Source: Lasiosphaeris hirsuta (lineage: Eukaryota > Ascomycota > Sordariomycetes > Sordariales > Lasiosphaeriaceae). From it: a stretch of DNA of 64,000 nucleotides. Below the pieces are notes generated by a model, which searched no databases, was not told the origin of the DNA, and saw nothing but the letters and a program-made list of their open reading frames with translations. Positions 56,449-64,000 of this stretch are shown in pieces. A program made the position numbers and the translations under genes. Where the stretch lies: the NCBI GenBank assembly GCA_030549175.1, contig JAUKUA010000006.1, positions 2,170,001-2,234,000 on the forward strand, read 5' to 3'. How positions within the stretch are numbered: position 1 is the first letter of the stretch; each line of letters begins with the position of its first letter.

Positions 56449-59235
56449 TTATGTGGTTTCCGGACTTTGGAATGTGGGAGAGCGAGCGCGGCCACTATGA
56501 CCTGTGAGTGTCCGTACATACTCGCCCGTTATCGCATCCCAGATCTTGATGGTTTTGTCGCTCGAACCCGATGCCAGTCGGCTGCCGTCCCCCGAGAAGG
56601 CCACGGAATAAACGATGTTACCATGGCCTATGAGTGTCCGTATACACTCGCCCGTTATCGCATCCCAGATCTTGATGGTTTCGTCGCCCGAACCCGATGC
56701 CAGTCGGCTACCGTCCCCCGAGAAGGCCACGGAAATAACGGCGTCACTATGGCCTGTGAGTGTCCGTATACACTCGCCCGTTATCGCATCCCAGATCTTG
56801 ATGGTTTTGTCGTTCGAACCCGATGCCAGTCGGCTGCCGTCCCCCGAGAAGTTCACGGAATAAACGGCGTCACTATGGCCTGTGAGTGTCCGTATACACT
56901 CGCCCGTTATCGCATCCCAGATCTTGATGGTTTCGTCGTTCGAACCCGATGCCAGTCGGCTGCCGTCCCCCGAGAAGTTCACGGAGTAAACGGCGTCACT
57001 ATGGCCTGTGAGTGTCCGTATACACTCACCCGTTATCGCATCCCAGATCTTGATGGTTTCGTCGCCCGAACCCGATGCCAGTCGGCTACCGTCCCCCGAG
57101 AAGGCCACGGAAATAACGGCGCCACTATGGCCTGTGAGTGTCCGTATACACTCGCCCGTTATCGCATCCCAGATCTTGATGGTTTCGTCGCTCGAACCCG
57201 ATGCCAGTCGGCTGCCGTCCCCCGAGAAGTTCACGGAGTAAACGGCGTCACTATGGCCTGTGAGTGTCCGTATACACTCGCCCGTTATCGCATCCCAGAT
57301 CTTGATGGTTTCGTCGCCCGAACCCGATGCCAGTCGGCTACCGTCCCCCGAGAAGGCCACGGAAATAACGGCTTCACTATGGCCTGTAAGCGCCGTCGGG
57401 CCAACATCATCCTCCACCTCCGTCTCAGCACTCTTCTGCTCAGAAAAGTCCAGAATGACGGATCTTAGGGAATCGACAGATCGAACTCCTTGAGCACTGC
57501 CCGAACTGCTCTTACAGGATGACCCATCATCTTCAGTTCCTATATTCCGTTGCACGGCGAAGCGCGCGAGAATCTCCATGTGAGAGGCCATGTGGTTCGC
57601 GAGATCGTTCTGAAAAGGCCCTTCCAATAGACAGAAGGGGCACGTGGCCCTATCGTCCTGGAGACTCGCGTAGCCAAGGTCCGCCATAGCCTGGATCTGA
57701 GCCTTGGCTAGGTTTTGGTGCACCGTCTCGAGATGGTCAATCAATGCCTCTTTGGACCAGAAGAGATCGGTATGCTCAAAGCAGCGCCACACTTTGCGGT
57801 GGGCTTGTGCTTCATGCTCTAGCCAAGCAGCCCGATTGGCGTACATCGTATCAGCCTCCAGGCAGTCAAGATATGTGCACATGTATGGCTGGAGATCTTG
57901 GAGAATGTGCTCCCTGTGGTCCCGCATCAGCTTGCCAAGTAAGGTAGATTTGGATGTAACAACATAGGTACCTCCAGTCTTTTCCTTTTGCATGTCGCAC
58001 CGGGCATACAACCCAGCAATACGGGCATGTGAACTCAGATTGAGTAGGTCGCGTTGAGGGAGGCGGGGGAAGCTCTGCCGTGCTGCCACCGGTGCTGTAA
58101 GCCGTTGAGGAATACGATATCATAGACTGGGTATCGATATCTGCATCCAGTTTCCGGTCATACGCTGTTACCTCCGTCCCTGACAGGATGGTCTTTCCAG
58201 CGATGCTCGGCACCGCTGTGAGTTGGCTAAGGGGGTTGATCGGCGTTGCCGCTTGAACGATGCTCGCTTTTGCTGGCAAGAGATCTAGCCGCTTTAGGAC
58301 CTGGGGCTGATCCTCTGCCATCTGTCCCTCGTTGCTGGCTAATTTTCGCGCATGCTTCCGCCAGTAAGCAAAATACCGACGACGATTTGTAATGGATTTA
58401 CTCCAACGTTCGATCAGATGATGGCCGGTCGCGCCATCTTCTACTTCTGCGCTGCCGGGATTGGGATGCGCGGGACTGGCCGGGGTTGCACTGGATTCGG
58501 CTGGGTTAGCTGGTTGGGAAGCTTCTGCCCCCCCTCGGACGGGGCGTCGCAGTTCTCGAAAGGACTCTTGAACGTGGGCATGATCGAAACTAGCGTGAGA
58601 GGCTAGTAAGTCAACGCTAGTTGTCTCGTCGAGCTGGATCATTTCTTTGTGGAGCAAGGCCTTGAGAGCGGACTGCGTGGTTGATCTGGTGGCTGGGTTT
58701 CTGATTTTGAAGGATAGTCTGAATAGGTCGGACAGAATGTGGATAATCTCGGACATATTCTGCCCCAGCTCCGTCCTTGCGTCGTGGCCGTCCTTGCCGC
58801 CAATGCTGCTGTCATCACTGGAGTCGTCTTCACCCATCAAATCCGCATCGTTGCTAAATTGTTTTTCTAACGGAGGCCTCAAGCCCTGCACAACTTCGTT
58901 GCCTGGCACTGTATGTGAGATCGAGATCTGGACCGCGAGTATGATGGCTTACTCCTAGCGATTGTGCCTTTCAACTGGTCTAAGAGCTTTAGGATGGTTG
59001 TTCGCATGAGCGAAGAATCCCTCAGTCGAAAATCAAGGGACGATCGGCCTTGCTGGAGGGCCCCAAGGTTCCCCGACCAAATTTTGAAACGATCTCGTTG
59101 GTTCCGCACGGCGGTAGGTGGCATGAGCTTCCTGTTCTCGCTTGTCGAGACCCCCAACCCGGACTCGAGGAGTTTGAAGGCCGCTATGCAACTCCTGCTC
59201 GCGGCCGCGAGTGGGGAATCCGGGAGCGTCTCCAT
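56449..59235 (-). CDS. C2H2 zinc-finger and WD40 repeat protein (repeat-amplified propeller)
   Basis: 894 aa from exons 59235-58953, 58908-57972 and 57913-56449 (introns 44 and 58 nt). The N-terminal region (RDRFKIWSGNLGALQQGRSS, then LMRTTILKLLDQLKGTI) is a helical module I recall from fungal multidomain proteins joined to zinc fingers, ankyrins or WD repeats. A Ser/Pro-rich linker follows. A Cys/His region starts at 389 (CPYC) and runs through DWREHILQDLQPYMCTYLDC, and a C2H2 finger CPFC...HMASH lies at 498-518. From about 580 to 874 are seven WD40 units of exactly 42 residues, nearly identical (FSGDGSRLASGS, TIKIWDAITGECIR). An eighth unit decays after GHSG and the protein stops 20 residues on. 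There is no NACHT or NB-ARC, so it is not a classical NLR. It is divergent from the DUF7580-like gene. Confidence 0.85.
56505..57386 (-). repeat. seven tandem 126-bp WD40-coding repeats
   Basis: Seven units of exactly 126 bp (for example GAGTGTCCG recurs at 56506 and 56632). Differences fall at a few codons only: the residues after GHS (Glu/Asp/Gly), Ile or Tyr before SV, Ala or Asn before FSGDG, the residue before Asp (Gly/Ser/Asn) and Glu or Lys before TIKIWD. This is the pattern of a concertedly evolving, unequal-crossover-prone array. Confidence 0.95.
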
Positions 59236-59513
59236 GCTGCCGACCTGCGACGATACTCAAGAACGGCTGCTGAGATGTGTTACAATACTACTAGCACGAT
59301 GCGGGGCGATTTCGCTACTTTCATCGATTTTCTTGTTGTAGCGGGGTAATGGCTGACCCCTCATCACCTGGTCGCTTGACGCAACACGTGACACGGTAAG
59401 GCCTCGATTCACAACTCTCGACGACGCCTCAACGCTCTCGCATTTCACCTCGCCCTGTATGTATTCAGGTCAGCGAGATCTCATCTGACATTTGTTGTGT
59501 ACGGAGAAAAGAA
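59236..59513. promoter_or_regulatory. bidirectional promoter between WD40 and DUF7580-like genes
   Basis: 278 bp separate the two ATGs (59235 on minus, 59514 on plus), with no gene between. Such a short divergent gap implies shared regulatory DNA and probably co-expression. I see no clear TATA box. Confidence 0.6.
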
Positions 59514-61303
59514 ATGGCCGAAGTAGCGGGGCTTATCCTAGCAGTGGTGCCTTTGTTGATATCCGCCCTGGAGCACTACGAAGACGCCGTTAATCCAGTT
59601 GTGGCCTTCTTGCAATGGAAGCAACAGCTTCCGAAGGTCATCCGCGAGCTGTACATGGAAAACGCGACCTACGCACAGAATATCCGCCTGCTGCTGAACC
59701 AGACTATGAGCGATGCCGAGCTCAGCGACATGATCAACAATCCAAACTGCGACGGTTGGAAGAGTGCGGACATTGAGGGTGCCCTCCGGGACCAGCTCGG
59801 CGCCGCGTATTCGCCTTGCATGAGCACTGTCGACGAGATCGCCGAGATCATGGTCACCATAGCAAAGTGCCTAAATATCAAGGGAACGGACAAAGTTGGT
59901 CATCCTCCGACGTCTCTGGACGTCGCTCTCGAAGCCGAAATAACGTACGACAGCTGATAGACGATTATGAAAGGTAACGCAGCAAGGTCTCGAAGCCATT
60001 GTCTTTGCAAATCCACCAACCCCGAACGCGACTAGATTCCGGACAAAGTTCTGCTTCAGAGAGCGAATCGACTTCACCATGAAACGGCGATCCGCAGCCA
60101 CTCTGCTGGTAAGACTTGGAGAGTGCAACACTAGGCTGTTCGGGTTCATCGAGAAGGCAGACAAGATACAAGGCAAGGCGCAAGACGAAGTGCCTAGTTC
60201 TCGTGTCAAGATCAAGTTTGTGGCCCCGCTTACGTGTATTCGGGGGAACGCCTCCGAGGTCTACCGAGCTTTATCTCGGAGCTGGTGCACCACACATCCA
60301 ACGCACCACGCTAGCCTTCGATTAGAACAGAGGTTAGTTAGGCGTGGGAGGAAAACACGGAAACGTCTGCCGCAGGAGACTGGAGGAGGCGACCGTTTTG
60401 GAATCTCTTTGTTGAGGATCTCCAAGTTCTCTTGGATTGACACCGAGTTTCGCGTTGATGACGGCGATGCACAGCTTCCCAGGTATGGCGATGGCGCTTC
60501 GAATTATAGGGCTTTCGAATTGACTGACGAGGAGAGGCAGCGCGCCACGGGTCCCAGCTGTTACTTTCTCCCTTCCGGATGCACCAATCGACCCCCCACG
60601 TCCATTGCAACTACCCGAAGTCACGGACATCTGCTCTACCATCGAGTCAGCAGCTCATCCCCTTGTAGGATTTCGGCTATGCCCCTCCGGGATACTAAGG
60701 GGTCCGTACGAAGTCGAATCTCCGCCTTGTAAACTTAGCGCAGAGTGCGTCGCCTTGTGCGACTTTCTATCCGTCACAAAGCGCGAAGATTTCTCTCTGC
60801 TAGACCTCTACATGCTCGCCATTACCTTGGTGTCCTCGATTCTCCAACTCAGCGAGACACCCTGGCTTCAACAGCTGTGGAGCAAGCAAAACATACAATT
60901 TCTGCGGCTTAGGGACAACCGCGACGATTCCGTGGATATTAGACACCCTTACCTAATTCAAGGCGGGCCCGGGACCACTCCATCCGACCGACGCCAACCA
61001 GTGGACGGCCGTAACATGCTCGCTCTTGCCATCATGCTGCTCGAAATTCAGTCGGGCACGCCGATTGAGAGCGTGCGGCAGGATCAGGAAGCAGACTTGA
61101 CGACAGCGAAGCGGTGGTTGGATATGCGATTGGAGGCAGGAAGACTGTCGTGGCAGTTTGCCGGCGCCATCACATCTTGTCTCCAATGTTACCTCGATCC
61201 ATCCGCGTCCTTCAGCAACCCAGATTTCTTTAGAGCGGTTGAGGAGAAAGTGCTGGGACCTTTAGAGAACGAGATGCAGTACCTCTATGGCAGCTATGTG
61301 TAA
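59514..61303 (+). CDS. DUF7580-like fungal protein (helical N-terminus, kinase-like or unknown C-terminus)
   Basis: Read naively the frame stops at 59957, but three introns give a clean 536-aa protein: exons 59514-59894, 59954-59973 (20 nt), 60036-60482 and 60541-61303. The second exon is tiny, and the first donor (GTTGGT) is the weakest call. The N-terminus MAEVAGLILAVVPLLISALE with HYEDAVNPVVAF is the hydrophobic helical opening typical of this family. The middle has FTMKRRSAATLLVRLGECNT, and a Cys/His stretch WCTTHPTHHASLRLEQR. The C-terminal half contains LPEVTDICSTIESAAHPLVG, LYMLAITLVSSILQLSETPW and RNMLALAIMLLEIQSG. I assign the family from memory of these blocks. Its function is not known; relatives co-occur with prion-forming and STAND-type proteins in fungi, which is suggestive only. 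Confidence 0.75.
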
Positions 61304-61549
61304 TGTTGAGAGACGCGTCAGACGACCGGACATGTAAGAGTCTCATGGCGAATGCGTGGAAGGAGGTCGATAAGGTAACCCGATCCGCTAAGGCAGTTGG
61401 ATATCCTCAATAAAGGAGACACTCGCACGTAAAAGGGTATCATAAACTTGAAAGACCTCCTCTATGATCTCGTTGATATGAGCTGCAGTTAAGCTATTAA
61501 CTAGAATATTAAGTTATCGCCCCTTTTCGTCAGTTCAGGTAGCAAAAGG

Positions 61550-62392
61550 TAAGGTGATAGGACGGTAACGGTTCAAGACTTTGTTCGGGTCAAAGGGTAC
61601 CAATCAGGGTCCTCTCTAGGCAGTTTTATGAGCGTTTTAGTAATAGTAAAAGAATTATAAGCTGTTAATTCGTTAGGTACAGAAGAGAGCCCCATTGCTA
61701 ACGAGGGACCTATATTCCTTTGCGAAAGGGCAGAAGATACCGATATTCAGAGGTTAAAACTTGGCACAAACTCGTAGGTTATGTGAGGAGGAAGACAGAG
61801 AGCGAAAATCTGGTAAGTAGTATAATACCTAACAAACTCTAAAGAACAATGACTAGAATGGCTATCCATGATCAAAAGATAATATTATGCATAAGTACGG
61901 CTCGTGGTATAGTTATTGAAGTGTCAAAGCCATTCAAGAGCAATCTCACGGTCAGTCCAGCCGTTAGAACTAACCTAGACCACGATCCTTTTATCGATAT
62001 CATCGTCAACCCAAGAGTGTTTCATTCGTCAGCGTTTGAAAATCACAAAAGGAAGGAGGAGGTAGTCGTTGGCCGAGTGTTACAACCTGTGCACTAGGTA
62101 CCCAAGTACCCTGTGTTGAATGACAGATCGTAAGGAAGAACGCCTAGTTCAATTATGGTAAAAGGAAGGATTGATCGTAGGAAGGCAAGTCTCTCAGAAG
62201 GGTTATCACATTCTGTCAAACAGATTGCTATCACCGAAGTTGGCAGTACTTTGGGATACAGTAGAATGTAATTGCTTTCGTCAGGAACAGGAGTCCTCAC
62301 GCTCCAAGGTGTCTAACACGTTGGCTACTTATAACTCTCTAGATAGCAGGAAATAACAGGTAACTTGTACTTATGTTCCTCCTGTTCTGTTG

Positions 62393-62424
<32 letters not shown>

Positions 62425-63130
62425 GCACACAGAGTATAGTCGTGATTGGGTACACCACTCTGTGTTCCTCCGATTGGCTAATCCATTCCCTGTCACCTGA
62501 CTCCTGATTCCTATCCGGGTTGTGACACCGAGATACACTCGATAATAGAAACCTAATCACGATAACCTTGGTATTATCGCTAATCCCCTTCATACACCCC
62601 TTTTCGTCTACATTATAGATATCGTCTTCAGCCACATTATAAGTTAAGAGAGTACTACGGAACAACTCAAACCAACGTTCCAAGGTTACATAATCCACGG
62701 CATTCTTCCTGGACTGGTCTATGGCACGGGAACGCCTGCTCTTTAGATCAGGGTGCCTCGCTAGTAAGTCCAGCCTTTACCCAGAGGCAGATAGTCTCCC
62801 TAACTTGCCAATTACTGGCGGGCAAGCTCCTCCATCTCCTTAATAGTCATAGGCCAACCCCAGGCATCGAATTAGTAAATTGCCCGTACCACTAATTCCT
62901 CCTCTTCAGGTATAAGCCGTGATAGGTAGGTTTTCGAGGTCTTGTTTAGCTTACGACCATGGATTCAGTCTCACAGGGTCACGCGGGGTACGTTGAAGGT
63001 ACTAGAGGCTTATCGGATAGAGGGAACTTCTTTAGCTTCGTAAGCTGCAAGAGCAAGCTGTATTCGGGCTTCCTAGTCAAGGGCAGGATCAGCCATGACT
63101 GCAAGGACTTGTTGATAGGATTTTCAGGTG
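61550..63130 (-). mobile_element. Fot1/pogo-type DNA transposon, decayed transposase
   Basis: Reading the minus strand from 63130 downward gives the expected order of a pogo-class transposase, broken by many stops and frame changes. A psq-type helix-turn-helix (IQLALAAYEAKEVPSIR, ASSTFNVPRVTL) is followed by a CENP-B-type part (FDAWGWPMTIKEMEELARQ, RHPDLKSRRSRAIDQSRKNA) and then the DDE start WFELFRSTLLTYNVAEDDIY with NVDEKG. Next come SSNGWTDREIALEWL, YLLIMDSHSSH and ALCLPPHIT near 61800-61960, and a tail resembling LVPFDPNKVLNRYRP near 61580. Stops such as TAG and TAA where Trp, Arg or Gln are expected fit C-to-T change. A CT microsatellite has expanded inside it. I could not locate terminal repeats. 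Confidence 0.8.
62393..62420. repeat. (CT)n microsatellite, about 14 units
   Basis: CT repeat inside the decayed Fot1/pogo transposase, read on the minus strand as a Glu-Arg run that is not part of the family. Confidence 0.9.
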
Positions 63131-64000
63131 TTTTAGAGGTGTTTTGACAAGTTTTTATGGTGGTAAGGATAGTTGTGATGATCTTGGTTGTGGTTTGTTA
63201 GCGGGGGGGGGGGGGGGGGGGAATCGCTGGCCGAGCAGGGTATGCAGCCGAACAGCGTATGAGATACGTTATACTGGCCCTGGCTATGCCAGCCCACCAC
63301 CTTTTCCCGGGCAGATTGCTCCTCCATCTTTTCTTCCCCATAGCGCAATGCAGCCATTTTTCCACATATGCGACTTTTTGCTGTGACGCTCAACAAGTTT
63401 AGCCCGACCCAAAAGTAGAATCGTAGTTAGTAGTAAGTTTACGAGGCTTACTAGAGATATATCATACGTAGATACTAAAGACCTTGGTGGCTTGGCCTTG
63501 TGGTTGTAGAACCTTAGTCTCTATGTATCGCTTTTGGTAGGCTCCTGTTGTCTCTTTGCCTGTAGGACAGTAATATCTGCCTCTTTGATAAGCTTTCGCC
63601 ATATTGTGAGCAGTGAGCTTGTGTTGTTAAGTATTCTTCAATCCTTGTACTCCTCAGGATCGAGAACCATAATCCGTCTCACGAAATTTCCAACGTAGTC
63701 GAAGAACGTCTTGCACCAAGTAATTACGGTGTTAGACCCTTTATATCTCAGCAATGATCGTACTAGGAGTACAGATTTCTTGTTCTAAACGCCCATCAGC
63801 CACTTGCGATTAGCCTTAGTATTATCGTTGGTAAAATCTTCCTCGTTTTAGATTGGTTTATTCTGAGTTCCGAAAGATGACGACCAGTCTTTGTTTGCGT
63901 GGTACAACGACGAGGATGACGGTGTTGCCATTACAAATGGCGCGTCAAGCGGCTTCTGTGGCCTTCTCGCCGACTCGCCTCAGCGATTTTGGGACATTGG
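63131..64000. other. unrecognised repeat-like DNA at the window edge
   Basis: This contains a G run of 19 (63203-63221). On the minus strand from about 63953 an ATG frame (ATPSSSLYHANKDW) continues with scattered stops through NTVITWCKTFFDYVGNFVRR and IMVLDPEEYKD. This looks like a mutated coding sequence of a repeat, but I do not recognise the family. Confidence 0.4.

Noticed and set aside
56185..57468. 427-aa plus-strand open frame with repeats ECPYTLARYRIPDLDGF
   Set aside because: This is the reverse-strand shadow of the WD40 array. A 126-bp repeat keeps all frames periodic, so any stop-free frame stays open. The minus strand encodes canonical WD40 units.
59514..59957. DUF7580-like gene as a truncated 147-aa pseudogene
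   Set aside because: Consensus GT-AG junctions restore one continuous family-like reading of 536 aa, so an intact multi-exon gene is the simpler reading.

Overview
This window is nuclear DNA from a filamentous ascomycete (Pezizomycotina, probably Sordariomycetes). The evidence is GC-rich genes cut by 41-101 nt GT-AG introns, fungal-only families (Zn2Cys6 regulator, HET domain, LaeA-like methyltransferase, GMA12/MNN10 glycosyltransferase, Dal5-like permease) and AT-rich islands of decayed transposons. Those relics carry stop codons and Cys-to-Tyr changes that look like RIP (repeat-induced point mutation). Intron positions were assigned by eye from splice signals and reading-frame continuity.

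Layout. 1-5.1 kb: an O-methyltransferase and a LaeA-like methyltransferase on the minus strand, separated by an AT-rich island. 5.6-8.5 kb: a collapsed Tad1-type LINE and a decayed HMG-CoA lyase gene. 8.7-16.1 kb: an ASCH-domain protein, a LITAF-type membrane zinc protein, a disordered small protein, a small secreted protein and a secreted seven-bladed PLL-like beta-propeller. 16.5-17.8 kb: a decayed membrane-protein gene and a HET-domain relic. 19.3-33.9 kb: the ordinary core of the window, with a GT34 glycosyltransferase, an ACS-family permease, a Zn2Cys6 regulator, a Nudix-eIF2B-like fusion and a single-pass membrane protein.

34-43 kb is accessory: AT-rich DNA, a PIF/Harbinger element with intact inverted repeats and a TTA target duplication, a polytopic membrane protein, a protein with an Asn/Asp repeat tract, and a HET pseudogene. 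43.3-54.5 kb holds a Ty1/copia Gag-like single-copy ORF, a long HET-domain gene, a sugar transporter and a cytosolic-type lipoxygenase. 55.9-61.3 kb holds a HET fragment and a divergent pair: a C2H2/WD40 gene with seven nearly identical 126-bp repeats, and a DUF7580-like gene. The right end is a mutated Fot1/pogo transposon and unrecognised repeat DNA.

The most interesting theme is non-self recognition and programmed cell death. There are four HET-domain loci (one full length, three decayed). The repeat-amplified WD40 protein sits head-to-head with a DUF7580-like partner across a 278-bp shared promoter, which resembles a sensor/partner module. No classical secondary-metabolite cluster is visible: there is no PKS, NRPS or terpene synthase core enzyme.
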